A stretch of 64,000 nt of DNA from contig CM043942.1 in NCBI GenBank assembly GCA_014529385.2, positions 27,367,969-27,431,968 on the forward strand. Direction: 5' to 3'. Positions 20,386-31,903 of the stretch are shown here, one piece after another. Under the pieces are notes generated by a model, which saw only the letters and a program-made list of their open reading frames with translations, was not told where the DNA came from and did no database searches. The stretch comes from Adiantum capillus-veneris (Eukaryota; Streptophyta; Polypodiopsida; Polypodiales; Pteridaceae). Both the position numbers and the translations under genes were made by a program. Within the stretch, counting starts at the first letter, position 1, and every line of letters begins with the position of its first letter.

Positions 20386-21120
20386 CTATTTCACTTTGGC
20401 CATTCGTTTGCGGGTGATAGGCCGAAGAAAATTTAGCCTTGTTCCTAAATTCTCAAAGAGACCCTTCCAAAAATTATTGGTCACTCCAGGATCTCTATCC
20501 GACACTATGGACATTGGCAAGCCATGGTACTTGAAGATTTGTGAAATGAAGAGGGCTGCCATCTGATGGGCTTTGATAGTCTTTTTGATAGGTATAAAAT
20601 GAGCTTGTTTACTGAACCTGTTTACTATCGTCCATATTCCCGTATTCCCATGGATAGACTTAGGCAATCCAAAGATAAAATCCATGGATATGCTCTCCCA
20701 TGGTGAATTAGAGATTGGCAAAGGTTGAAGCAATCCAAGTTGCTTCCCTCTATCAAACTTTGTCTTTTGGCATACCACACATTTAGAAACATACTCTTGT
20801 ATGTTTGCTTTCATGGTAGGCCAATAGAAATATGTTTCAATCCCCTTTAGGGTAGACTGAATTCCTCTATGCCCCGCATAAGGAGGAGCATGAGATTCAT
20901 ACATTACTTTCTCACGTAGTGAGTTAGTAACACATAGTCTATTGCCATAGAGAAGATAACCATCTTGTAAAGTAAATGGTTCCTCTTTCTTCCCTAGTGC
21001 AAGGGCTGAAATTACATCTCTAAAATTGGGATCAATAGCATACTCATCTATCATAGAAGATAGATCATGTGAGTTGCTATGGAAACCGCATTCACTTTCG
21101 TCCTCTTGAGAGTGCATCAA
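20386..21120 (-). pseudogene. pol: Integrase core of chromovirus, frameshifted
   Basis: The frame shows the zinc-binding module (YESHAPPYAGHRGIQ ... CVVCQKTKFDRG) and two of the three catalytic acids, in SMDFIFGLP and IVSDRDPGVT. It then loses frame: one T is missing from a run near 20425, so the expected segment that carries the catalytic Glu (NGQSEIAN) is out of frame and the ORF ends as LRPITRKRMAKVK. Integrase joins element DNA to the host chromosome; this copy cannot make a complete enzyme. Confidence 0.85.
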
Positions 21121-21214
21121 CTACTTGATTATGCTTGCTAGCAATGTGACCAATATCAAAATGAAATTGCAAAAGGAAATTTACCCACCTCATTTGTTTG
21201 TCGGAGAGCTTGGT

Positions 21215-21478
21215 CTACATCATGAAGTACTTAAGACTTTGGTGATGCGTTTGTAGAATCAAAGGAGTCCCCAATAAATAGTGCTTCCATGAGTCTAAGG
21301 CATGTAGAACTACGAGGAGTTCCTTCTCATATATGTGTAGAGATTGCTCAACGGGGTCGAGCCTTCCACTTTCATAGGCTATGGCGTTCCCTTCTTGGAG
21401 CAAAACAGCTCCAAGGCAATCACCACAAGCATCACATTGGACCTGAAATGGCTTTGAGAGATCCGGTAGTGTAAGCAC
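21215..21478 (-). pseudogene. pol: RNase H fragment of chromovirus
   Basis: The frame holds RNase H motifs VQCDACGDCLGAVLLQEGNA, YEKELLVVLHALDSWKHYL and the degraded LQTHHQSLKYF, where the usual Asp of TDHQSL has become His. It overlaps a second frame at 21624-21379 (YTLLEKFSQIAGPLHDLTKK), showing a frameshift between the RT connection and RNase H. Confidence 0.8.
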
Positions 21479-21599
21479 AGGTGAGAGATAAGCTTTTCTT
21501 TAAGCTTTTTCAAAGCATTGTCCTCCTTGGCAGACCATGTATACCTAACATTTTTCTTTGTTAGGTCATGTAATGGTCCTGCAATTTGTGAGAACTTTT

Positions 21600-22246
21600 C
21601 TAGAAGCGTGTATAGTATGCACACATACCTATAAAGATTCTTAGTTCATGAAGATTCCTTGGTTTAGGCCATCCTTTTATTACCTCTAACTTTGATGGAT
21701 CCATTTGGATGCCATCTTGAGAGATAATGTGACCTAAATACTGAATCTCTTGCAAGAAAAATTCAATTTTCTTTTGACTAACATAAAGTTTATTCTCTCT
21801 TAAAACTTGGAATATTACTTGGAGGTGTTGCTTGTGTTTGTCTAATGAATTAGAGTAGATGATGATATCATCAAAGAACACTCCAGTAAAGGTTGGGTGA
21901 GGCTTGATAGCTTCTCCATCAAGTGGTTGAATGTGGCTGGTGCATTGGTCAAGCCAAAAGGCATGACAATATATTCATAAAGACCAAATGTAGTACAAAA
22001 TGTGGTCTTTACAGTGTCTTGATCAACTATCCTTATTTGATGATAGCCACTTTTTAGGTCAATCCTACTAAAGTAGGTGGATCCTTGTAGCTTATCAAAT
22101 AGGTCTTCTACTCGTGGAACGGGAAACCTATTCTTGATAGTGATCCTATTTAGTGCTCTATAGTCGACACATGTACGATATGTGCCGTCTTTCTTTTGCA
22201 CTAATAGCACAGGAGAAAAAAATGGAGATGAACTAGGGCTAACCAT
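21600..22246 (-). pseudogene. pol: Reverse transcriptase of chromovirus, two frames
   Basis: The first frame (22246-21842) has [54 protein letters not shown] and [17 protein letters not shown] frameshift follows and the second frame (21881-21600) has the catalytic box [12 protein letters not shown] and YLGHIISQDGIQMDPSKLEV. Catalytic aspartates are retained, but the enzyme is split. Confidence 0.87.
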
Positions 22247-22479
22247 GCCTTTCTCAACTTACTTATGCACTTGCCGCATAATCTCCTCTTATTGAGCTTG
22301 AGAAACTCTATAAGGAGGTTTATTGGGCGGTGAACTTCCAGGAAGAAGTTCAATTGCATGGTCATCATTGCCTAGTTTAGGAGGTAGCTCACAAAGGATC
22401 TCGTCAATAAAGACATCTTGAAACCCCTTGAGAAAATTGGATAACTCTAATTCTTTGTGAGTGTGTATATTTTCTTTTG

Positions 22480-23343
22480 CTAAAACATTAGGTTCATTGG
22501 GGGTTCATTTTGAGAATCTTTAACAAAAATCATGTACACGGAAATAGAGCTCTTTATTGACTTATTGAAAGCTTGCGTATCTACATTGGGTATGGTGTTA
22601 CCTATTTGCTTGGCATCTATGTACATATCTTTTTCCCTGAACCTAAAGTAGATTCTCCTTTCAGGGAATTTAACATTAGCAGCCATGCAATCAAACGATG
22701 GTGCCCCTAGGATTACATCCTGGTGCTTGAGAGGAGAGATAAAGAAGTCCTCTTTAACCACATAGCTTTGGACATGGAGCCTCAATTTCTCGATTAAGGG
22801 AGTGACTGAAGCTTCTTTCCCCTTGAAAGCACCATCTTCTCGTAGGACATCTCCCATCTCATAAGCTTGTATGCCTAGCTTGGTGCCCAAGTTTGTGGAT
22901 ATGAAATTGTGAGTAGAACTAGGGTCAAAGAGAATAAAAGCATCATGTTCTCTTACCTTTTCCCAAGCACGGCATAGAGGAGATCCTTTGTGGTGAGTTT
23001 CCTCCTCTTGGATTTCGACCAAGGTAGCTCTAGGAGTTTCATGGCGGGTGTTCTTTTGGGGACAAGTGCGGTATGCATGCCCTTGCTCGCCGCACTTGAA
23101 ACATCGATTATCCTTGCGATAATGCTCAAGCTCTTCATGAGAGAGTTTGTTTTTGCCTTTGTAAACTCCCTTCTCCTTAGCTTTGTTGGAATTGCCCTTA
23201 TGAGACTTTTGGACATTGTCCTTCTCCTTAGGCTCATTGGAACCCTTGTTTTTCGTGGGCCCCTGTTTGGAAATTGATTCGAGAAGCCACCATAGTATGG
23301 TGTATAACCTCCAATATGGTGCATGACCTTTGGGAGTTGACAT
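22480..23343 (-). pseudogene. Gag C-terminus and protease of chromovirus
   Basis: The frame includes the nucleocapsid knuckle CFKCGEQGHAYRTC (C-x2-C-x4-H-x4-C), a basic stretch before it, and a protease-like segment ILFDPSSTHNFISTNLGTKL with a later DVILGAPSFDCMAA. In the related copy the same site reads FEPGSTHNFIS, so the family form was probably D-P-G-S rather than the usual D-S/T-G; here Gly is replaced by Ser. The downstream part runs into RT after a break near 22260-22480. Confidence 0.8.
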
Positions 23344-23461
23344 ACTCCGCCATTTCTTCAGCTAAGCCCGCACAAAATTGTGGCTTTTGCTCTCCAAAAT
23401 CCAACTTTTTGAAGACAGTGTCTTTGAGTTGTAAGTCCCAAAACTTGTCTACATATTTGTG

Positions 23462-24532
23462 AATGGATTCTTAGGAAGAGAGCTTCAAGTTCGCCATTCG
23501 GTGAGTACTTTGTCTTTGGCATCGGTGGACAAAAATTGCTTCATAATGGAAGCTCTTAAAACTTTCCATGTTCATGGAGCTTCACCGTTGGCCCGTAGGC
23601 TAGACCACCATTGCCCGACGGACTTTTGAAAGTGCATAGCTACATGGCGTAGCTTAGAGGACTCCGTGAAGCCCTCATCTCCAAACGCCGCATCAAATTG
23701 TTGGATAAAGGCTAAGACTTTGTCCGTAGCACCAAAGGTGCCATCGTAGGGAAGGAAAGAGATGCTCTTCCCTCCCTCTTTGGACTTCTTGAGCTTGGAC
23801 GACCTCTTCCACGCGGCATAGGATTTCCTATGGCCTCTTCTTTTTGATGGTTCAAAAGTTGCACCATTGCTTTCTTAAGAGGATGAAGAATTTGAGGAAG
23901 ATGGAGAAGAGGGTGACCTCTTTCTTTCCTTTTTTGCCTTGATCTTCTTTATCTGCACCATCACTTTCGTAAGAGGAAGAGGATGAAGAAGATGGAGAAG
24001 AGGGTGTCCTCTTTCTCGCCTTTTTCTTCTCTTACTTTTTGTCATCCCTCTTTGAATTATGGTGTGGAGAAGTGTGCGATGGTCTTCTCCATTTTGGAGG
24101 TGATGGAGAGCGTTTAGCCCGCTATCTTCGTGGAGCCATCTCCACCGAGGTGGCTGGAGACTCACTTCTTTCTTGTTCCTTTGGTGGGGGCTCTTGAGTT
24201 CTCCTTTGAGAAGGAGATGAGTCTCAATAAGCAAATTTCTGAGCCCTTTGTATGGACTTCTTCTTCTTGAATTGGAGAGAGTCCTCTTTTGGAAGTGTCA
24301 CAAGGAGGTTTCCTAGGTGCTTTCTTGTCATGGTGGGGAGCTTGGAGAATCCCATGAGCACGAAGCTACAATTGCACCTTACTTTGGAGGGATGGATTGC
24401 CCATGGCTTGTTGAAGCCTAGAAGCAAGATAGTTAACAAGCATCGGGCCATCATTAGTAGCCTGGTCATTAGCAAAATCAAAGTTATCAACATTAATTTC
24501 ACTCTCTTTACTATTGTCAGCCATTTTAACAA
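23462..24532 (-). pseudogene. gag: Gag of chromovirus, broken
   Basis: Minus-strand translation of 23760-23590 gives a capsid-type gag segment (GFTESSKLRHVAMHFQKSVG, then QWWSSLRANGEAP) that packages element RNA. Upstream, 24234-23875 is Lys/Arg- and Ser/Pro-rich (KKERKRSPSSPSSSNSSSS) with an internal ~90-bp duplication in the DNA. Frames shift at least twice and a stop interrupts the capsid segment (CCATGAACATGG context), so no full gag can be made. The start is probably near 24523, shortly after the primer site. Confidence 0.65.
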
Positions 24533-24916
24533 CTTTTAGTTGTAAACTTTTTAGGTGTACTTTGGCACTTGAACCCCTAGTTGCTACTCCTCTTTACCCC
24601 TTTAGAAAAAGCACTCAAGCTACTGTACCCGTGGCTCGAATACCATTAATTGCAAGGAATAGAAGAGAGGGTCATTCAACACCAAAACAGCACCGACTTC
24701 TTTAAGCTTCTAATAGCTCAATAGTGGTTAAGACGTAGGCAAGCCATGTAGGACTCCACTATCAAGACCATAGCTCTCGACGGTGTCTGCACGAAGGCAG
24801 GCGCACTGCAAGGCTAAAAGATCCCTATTCTACTTACTCAAATGCAATAAATAGTACCAACCATTTATAGCTAGCTTGAGGACCTCCCTTCTTGAGCAAG
24901 AAAAGAGAGACCTTGT

Positions 24917-24928
24917 GCTCTAATACCA
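24917..24928 (-). other. Primer-binding site of minus-strand chromovirus
   Basis: On the minus strand TGGTATTAGAGC lies one base inside the 5' LTR end (...TTACA). It matches the plant initiator-Met tRNA primer site TGGTATCAGAGC except for one C-to-T change. Confidence 0.8.
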
Positions 24929-24929
24929 A

Positions 24930-26505
24930 TGTAACATCTAATGGCCTAGTAACTTGTGTGTAGGAAAATAGCATGAACATAGTGAGCATTTCATTAGAAT
25001 AGATTCCTAATGAGAATAACAAGAGTGCTTGGGTGGAGAGAGCAACAAAAAGCATAACACCTAGTTAGATAGCATGAACAATACTTCAAAAGAGAGAGAA
25101 ATTAAGCTATTGACAACAATTGAGGACTGGATTTACATGGAGCAGGCCCCCCCTCCAAAAGGCTTTGTATTATGGTTTCTCCTATCAAGAGAGACATTTT
25201 ACAATACAATTCTTTGTGTTCCTTCAATACTAGCTAGTGAAATGAAGATGGAAACTTCAAGCACTAAGCAAAACACTTATTAAACACAACATCAATTCCC
25301 TCACGGTCTCAGACCCAAGACCTCACACACCTTCGAAGATGGTGAGAGCTAGCGGGGTATGAGAGTAGATTGAGAGGAAGAAGGAGTAGTCTTACGAGAA
25401 ATATGTACATCTCCTCCCATCATCACTCATATTAGCATAGCTTAGCTTAGTAATTAGCATGGTAAAGGAGATGAGCATGCATTAACGCTTGGATCTTGGT
25501 TGGATTTGCATCACAAAGCCAAGAGTTGTTGGTGTAGGCCTCCCTTCTCAAAAGCTTGGAGTAGGTGATAAGCTTTCCATTAAAGGTTGAGAAGGAGAGC
25601 GAGAGTCTTCTTACTCCACACATGCACTAGTGTGAATGTGTGTGCAATAATGCCTTGAGAAAATCAGCCCCCTCTCTCTCTTGGTCGACCCCTCTTGTTA
25701 TTTGCTCGTGCTCATGCCCTATTGGACCTCTCCAGGCTTAGCCAATGGAATTTCAAGAGCATAAGTGATAGACGTCTGACATGTGTCCCCCTTTATCCTT
25801 TAGTGAGATTAGGTAATTAATTAATGCAACTATAATCTCATTGGACCCCTTTGTCTCCTGGCCAATAGGAACAGGCAAGCCATAGGGCTTCTGAATGTCC
25901 AATAGTCTTCTAGAGAGCTTAATTCTTATTGGTTCTTTTATTAAGTGTTTTTAAATTAATTAAACTAGATTTACTCTAGCCTACTTCTCATTGGTCCACC
26001 TCCATGGCCATCCAATAGGATTTGAGTACACCTTGTGGGCATCTGGGCTAGGGAGCTGACATGTGTCCCTCTTTCCCTTTGTGTAAAGGAGCTTGTGAGT
26101 GTGTGTGTGTGTGTGTGCGTGTGTGTGTTTCTCTCTCATCTCCTACTTCTAGGGCTCGTCCCCTCCTATGTAGAGATGCATGAAGACTTTTTGATCACAC
26201 ACAAACCATCCAATTTTCCTAGGCTTTTGACCTTTGGACACAACCTTTGAATTTTGGAACCTTAGTATTTTGGAAGTCTTAATGGGCTGAACTTTGGGGT
26301 CTTTTAAGCCCATTGTTGCACCTTGCTCTTTTGCAAATGGCCCCCCCCTTTGGATCCCTATTTTCCCTCCTTTGGATCCCTAATGTGGCCAATCTGCCAG
26401 CTTAACCAATATTCTAGCTTTTTCTCCCTTGGCACTTCCCCATATTAAATGATCAGTTTAACATGAGAAAATCATTTAGGAGGATTAGATATTAGTTATA
26501 TGACT
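24930..26505 (-). repeat. 5' LTR of minus-strand chromovirus
   Basis: Begins TGTAACATCTAATGG on the plus strand and can be followed alongside 17667-19255 to TTAGTTATATGAC, where it meets a (CT)n tract; the final CA is not clear. It has a longer (TG)n run at 26100-26128 than its partner and lacks about 25 bp present there. Confidence 0.87.
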
Positions 26506-26530
26506 CTCTCTCTCTCTCAAGCGCGCGCGT

Positions 26531-26618
<88 letters not shown>
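26506..26618. repeat. Compound microsatellite (CT)n-(CG)n-(AC)n
   Basis: A (CT)n run, AAGCGCGCGCGTGC, then about 43 AC dinucleotides in a row (26532-26618). It adjoins the right LTR edge. Confidence 0.95.
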
Positions 26619-26620
<2 letters not shown>

Positions 26621-26639
26621 GTGAGCACACGATGGAGAA

Positions 26640-28387
26640 GAGATAGAACAAGAGCACTTCTTTAGCATGCACCTCCAGAATGAGGATTTTAGGTCAAAAT
26701 GGACCTTTTATATGAATTTAACCCATTCACACATGGGCACCCATAGTGGTCGGTCATAACAAAAATAATTTAAAAATGAGATAAGTGGTGTGCCTCTCAT
26801 CGGTGATCACCTACGCACATATAGGACCAACAAGCCCAACCCATGACTCAAATAAAGTGATAAGGCATCCGTCAAAGGTGATAGGGTGTTTGTAAGTGGT
26901 TAACAAGGCACATATCAGGCATATCAAGGTAACTGGATTTTAACCTTAGGAGTAGGTAGAGCACGTTTAGAGGAAGCAATAGAGTGCTTTAGAGTCCGAA
27001 ATTGACTGACCTAAAAAAGGACATTTATCTTAGGTGCGATTTTTTTTTAGTGTCAAAAATGACATTTGAGTACACACGAGTGTCAAGGATACTCTGCTCA
27101 TGCTAGGCATAAAGTTTGGTTGCATGCGGAGACTCATAGCTATACTAAATCATTAGAACAAGCTTACGGTAAAGAAAATAGCTTTTGATGTCTGACACAC
27201 ATTTGATACTGAGATAGGTAGGAACGGTTTAGACTTGGGTTTTTTGAGGGATTAACTATCTCTTGTAGCCTCCATGCACTAGTCGGGTCAGCTATGTCTC
27301 ACGGATTGACAATTTTTATGTCTGTGGTTCTTGCTTTGCTAGCATTGATATGGTCGGGCTTGGTAGTCGGCCAACATTAGTGGATAAAGTACCTTCATTG
27401 TATCCTCCTAGTCCAAACCTCAAGGGGAGGATTGTAAGGTGTGAGCTTTGTCCTAGAGTCCTAGAGTATGAGTCAAGGAGAGAAGAAGTGGAATTATCCC
27501 ACATGTATTGGTGCAAGGTTGTAGATCTACTTAAAGCTCATTTCATAAATGAATAACCAAGTCTATTTTGCATTACATCTCCCTTGTTTATGGTGAGCTT
27601 GTGATGGATTAGCAAATACTTAAGATCGTGTTTATGAGTCCAGGTTAATTGATCTTGGAACCTAATTTTCTTAAGTGATAATCTAGCCGACACACACTCA
27701 CTTGTGTGCACGATTTTTATCTTTCATCCACCATAGCTAGCACGATCCCATTCTCATTAGCTTTGCCTTAGTAGCAACATCCGCAGAGAACAAAATAATT
27801 GCCCAAGCGAGTGCATATATTTTTGCGAGGAAGAAAGAGCCACCATCAAGTTCCATAGAAAAAAATATTTGGATCACAAAGGCACTATACGGAGGATAGG
27901 CACAAGCCAACCGGATGCCCCCATGGAGCCACCTCCAACCCTTTGACGAGTAGATCCCACCCTCCATAGCAATCGAGCCACCATTCTTGACCTCATGAAA
28001 AAACAGAGCCCTCTCCATCCCCTTGACATCACGCCTTGGAGCACTCCTTGGCTCATTGCAAAACTGCCAGAGTTGACAGAGAGCAGTCTTATGCTAGGGT
28101 TTGTCAAGATTCCCTTTTATTTATACACAGATAAACACCTAACCTTTTGAAATTTGAAGGATGACTCAATGTGATACTTGAGCTTCAAAAAATGTTGAAC
28201 TTTTAAAGCTTCTACACATTGCATAATGTTGAGCTAAACCCTCGCACTTGACACCTCCATGTATCATTATCCTTCTAGCCTAGAGGATGTGCACATTGCA
28301 TGTTGTAGCTTTGCACAAAGGGCCAAAGTTGGATGATCTCGGAGTCAAATAGGCACTACCTACACCTAATGCGAGACAACATGAGCG

Positions 28388-28390
<3 letters not shown>
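26640..28390. other. No recognisable gene
   Basis: About 1.75 kb of unremarkable AT-rich sequence. Short minus-strand frames at 27737-28107 are Gly/Arg-rich and have no known motif. I see no repeats shared with the rest of the window. Confidence 0.5.

Positions 28391-28391
<1 letters not shown>

Positions 28392-28470
<79 letters not shown>
28392..28470. repeat. (GA)n microsatellite
   Basis: About 39 GA units. It marks the point where the transposase-like sequence to the right loses similarity to a protein. Confidence 0.97.
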
Positions 28471-28473
<3 letters not shown>

Positions 28474-29573
28474 TTTTATTATCATCCTTGGAGGTCAAAT
28501 ATGACCTATGGGACCAAATTTACATGTGATGTAGTATGTGTAGCATAGTACAGATTTCTACAGCTCATTTGTTGGAACATGTGTGCTCTCCTCTGTGCCA
28601 TGTATCTAGCACGCTCCACCTAATTTTTGGTAGACTCCAACTTGACCTTTATTGATGTGCAAATGTTGCATTTAGAGAATGTGCTTGATTTTGATAAAGT
28701 GACTGTCTTGAAGACCGTGTTCCACAATCTTGAGAATGTTGGCTGTGAAAACGTTTTGTATTCCATTGTGACAAGTGTGTCGTTTACTTCCCGCAAAATG
28801 TCCACTTGTTTGTACATCGTTGGTAGAACACGTTGAGTTTCCTGAGTGCCATGCATGGTTTTCCTTGACTTATGTGGCATGTGATCTGCATTATTATCGA
28901 TGAAGCCCTGTATGAGTGCTTTTGCCATCTCAACATGTGTCAAGCTTTTCCTTATTATTCCAGTCTTTCCATGATTGCCATTGCATGCTCCATCCAAGAA
29001 TTTTTTACGTAGCCTGTAAAATGTTGACTTTCCTAGTCCATGCATTACATACCATGCTTTACTACATACATTCTTTCCATCAAAAGTAAACTCAAAGCAT
29101 TCCTCTTCTTGATCTTTTCTATGAGCCATGCTCATACAATCCAATACAAATGTGCATCGGCTAGTGTAGCTTTGTCCCCAAAAGTCTACCCTCGCTTGCA
29201 TGATTTTGGATTTGTTTCCAATCTAACAACATCACATCTCACAACAATCAATTGTTGCAACTCTGTGAATGTTTGCAACATCACATTGTTTGCTGAAAGC
29301 GTGAGCATTACCTTTTTTTTTTCTAGGCCTAACTCTATGTACATAACTCCTTTTCTTACCTGTCCCATCTCTTATATCATAGTCACCGGCAATGGCATCC
29401 TGCTCTCTATCATTTTGAGTATGAAGAAGAAGACCTAGTTTTGTAATGGTGATACCTTCTACTAGTTTTAGTGTTGTTATGTATGCCGTCATCCTCATAC
29501 TCATCATGTGAAGCATATAAGCTGTCAAGGGAATCTCTCGTTTCTTCCATGAGGGGATCTTGAATACCCTCAA
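28471..29573 (-). pseudogene. Truncated DNA-transposon-like protein, unclassified
   Basis: One frame runs from 29573 to 28620 with a single stop at 29232-29234 (CCEM*CCEI), and the same frame continues past the stop at 28620 as VERARYMAQRRAHMFQQMS and HTTSHVNLVP before the (GA)n tract. The pattern - a Cys-containing N-terminus, R-x-x-FWGQS, a segment VCSKAWYVMHGLGKSTFYRL, a KCNICTSIK site, then R-x-Y-x-x-x-R-x-x-H - resembles the region ahead of the catalytic core in transposase-like proteins that are common in plants and invertebrates. The catalytic core itself is missing, cut at the microsatellite. I cannot name the superfamily. Confidence in a transposon origin is moderate. Confidence 0.5.
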
Positions 29574-30160
29574 TGGAAGAAGAAGATCCAGTGTCTTTGA
29601 TCAAGGGCTCACCATTCTCAAATGTGAGCTGCCTAATAGGCCAGCTTACCAAATTCAAACTTGAAATATCACTTTGATGTGGATGCATCGACCCTTCCAC
29701 AATGGACACCCAAGCTACTCTCACCTAGTTCAGTACAATTTATAGCCTCATATGGGTGGGCCAGCAATACCACTCCATTATCAAGTTTTGTAGATCTATT
29801 GTCAGCCCAAAGGATGACTCTTTTCTCTTTCCAACTCGCTCTATCTATCAAGCCATCTTCTTGACCAACAAGAAAATCCTCATCTATTGTATGAGATTTT
29901 CCTGTGTCCATAACAATATTATGCAATGACCATTTGATGATGCTTCCAATTGCTTGAGACATGGTTCTTGCATCCATTGTGATGAATGGAATCAAGAAGC
30001 TGTCATCAAAACTTTTTTGTACACGTATCGCCACACATGTTGTGCCAATCAATTCAAAACCACAACGTTGAGATGCATCAGTGGAATGAATAACCCCACG
30101 AGCTTTCCTTGTGGAACCATCAACAAGAAACACTGAATCACCTTGTTTTGGACCTTGCAA
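29410..30160 (-). pseudogene. Upstream ORFs of the same transposon-like gene
   Basis: Two overlapping frames: 30160-29669 (MQGPKQGDSVFLVDGSTRKA ... MSQAIGSIIKWSLHNIV) and 29724-29410, which is acidic (SIEGIQDPLMEETRDSLDSL). The first has the look of the GD-V-L-DG / A-G-S-I-W module found next to plant En/Spm-type transposase ORFs. They lie head-to-tail with the transposase-like piece downstream on the same strand and could be exons or frameshifted parts of one gene. The assignment rests on sequence pattern only. Confidence 0.4.
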
Positions 30161-30614
30161 TTTTTGAGAAAATCAAGAGATATCAGTATAATTGTATGTC
30201 TGAACATAGAACTCAAAATTTAATGCATTCCCAAGATACACTCACAATTTTGGCAAAAGCTTGCATCCCATTCAATTAAGAAAATCTACACTGAGTCAAT
30301 CCATGGAGGATGGTAGGAGGCTTGAGCTCAAGTTTGAGCTAGTATGTACATCCAAGTGCTAGAAATCTAAAGCTGACAAGAGTTGCAAGATAGGGACTAT
30401 GTTACATTGTAGAGGTACCCATGGAATTTGATAGGAGGAAGGAGCCTTTATGCACATCCAAGTGCTATAAATATATAGCTCACAAGAGTTACAAGATGGA
30501 TCTCGAGTTATATTGAATCAACCCATTGCGGATGGTAGGAGGCTCGAGCTCAAGTTTGAGCCTAAATGTACATCTAAGTGCTAGAAATCTAAAGCTGAAA
30601 ATAGGTCCAAGATG

Positions 30615-30805
30615 TGTTGGGGATAAAGCCCAATGTGGTCGCCCAGGTAAGTGGGCGGGCCGCCAGGTATGTACACATATTCTTTTGTTAAAACCTAATA
30701 AGAACTCACTATGCTCTACACATTACAGTAGAGCGAGTTCACCATATCGCCGTGCTCTTCTTTTCGCACTCTCTCTCGCGTCGCACTTCCGCTCGTACTC
30801 CTTCA
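30615..30805 (+). repeat. 5' LTR of copia element
   Basis: TGTTGGGGATAAAGCCC ... CTCCTTCA, 191 bp. Its partner at 35338-35528 differs at four sites, all between positions ~135 and ~170 of the LTR. Confidence 0.97.
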
Positions 30806-30807
30806 AC

Positions 30808-30819
30808 TGGTATCACAGC
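30808..30819 (+). other. Primer-binding site of copia element
   Basis: TGGTATCACAGC begins two bases after the LTR and matches the initiator-Met tRNA site TGGTATCAGAGC at 11 of 12 positions. Confidence 0.85.
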
Positions 30820-31903
30820 TCAGATCTAGGCTCAGGGCAGCATTTGCAGGTAGCCAGAGTCACCTACTCAGATTGGAGTGAGATTCGACAGGCGAAGACA
30901 TGGCCCCAATTCCTGTGGATTGCCCAAAGGGCTTGGTGTTCTCAGAATTTCATTCTGAGGTCATCTCGGCCACCGTTCGGCTTCGACAAAGTTCTGCGCA
31001 GGCCGTTTTCGACTATGTGGTCTCGGCGGGTGCATATCCGACTCTGCAAATTTGGGGTTTCGGCCTACGACTGCAAGTGCTGAGGATATCTACACTTCCA
31101 GAGTGCTGATTTGTGGCTGTCTACACAACGAAGGACGGCTCACAGTTCTTGGAGGCGTGTCACATACGACACGGGCGCACCTACACACAGACTGTAGGCG
31201 ACATCCACTACTTCATCAGGTAGCTTGTGTTTGCTGCTTGATATTCCGGATTGCATCCTGACACTGCAGGTACTTCCACATGAAATGTATTGTCAAAGAT
31301 GATGTATGTCTGTTGAGGGTTTGCTGGCTGTGAGTCATGCAGCAAACAACCGCCGCAGCGGTTACAACATACAGTGGGAAATTTGTGGATGTATGACTTT
31401 GTGGGAAGTCTATGTACAGTCAGATTTACTGCAGCCTTTGTTGAGGGTCGAGTGAGGTTTTATTGAGCTGGGGGATTCTCGAATGTTGAGATCCTTTTAG
31501 TGATACAGGTCTTGGAGCGATCCCTCGAGCACCCTTAGATAGGCAGCTAGGATGTATTGACTGTGAGTTAGACAGTTGGGATTGCATCTTTTATTTACTA
31601 CTGTTGAGGCATTGTCGCAGTCTATGCTAACAGGACAGTGACAGGACAGTGACAAACAGTACAGGTGCAGGAGAGGTTTACCCACAGATTACATTGTTGG
31701 AGAGACAGTGGTTTTTTGAGCTGTTTTTTGGTCTGTTTTTTAGTACACCAGAGCCATTTTACAAAGGAGAATCTGTCAAAATTCCTGCAGAATCTGAAGC
31801 TTTCTTGGTTCATTTGACAGGTTGATATTGGTTCAGAGGTTAGTTTACAGGGGAAACTCTGCCGAATTTTTCCCAGGAAAGTAAACTACTGTGAAGCGTA
31901 GCT

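Larger units (their letters stand above)
17667..26505 (-). mobile_element. Chromovirus (Ty3/gypsy) with both LTRs, decayed coding region
   Basis: The two outer segments, 17667-19255 and 24930-26505, are direct repeats of each other. The inside encodes, on the minus strand from right to left, gag with one CCHC knuckle, protease, RT, RNase H, integrase and a chromodomain-like tail, which is the chromovirus order. The primer-binding site and polypurine tract sit where expected just inside the LTRs. At least six frame breaks make it non-autonomous now. Both flanks are simple sequence: (CT)n(TG)n on the left, (CT)n followed by (AC)n on the right, so the element appears to have landed in a microsatellite and its target duplication cannot be seen. 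Confidence 0.9.

Noticed and set aside
26035-26250. Small frame rich in Val-Cys
   Set aside because: It reads through a (TG)n run inside the chromovirus LTR.
30526-31083. 185-residue frame over the copia 5' LTR
   Set aside because: It spans tandem repeat, LTR and primer site, has no protein motif, and the LTR part is present again at 35338.
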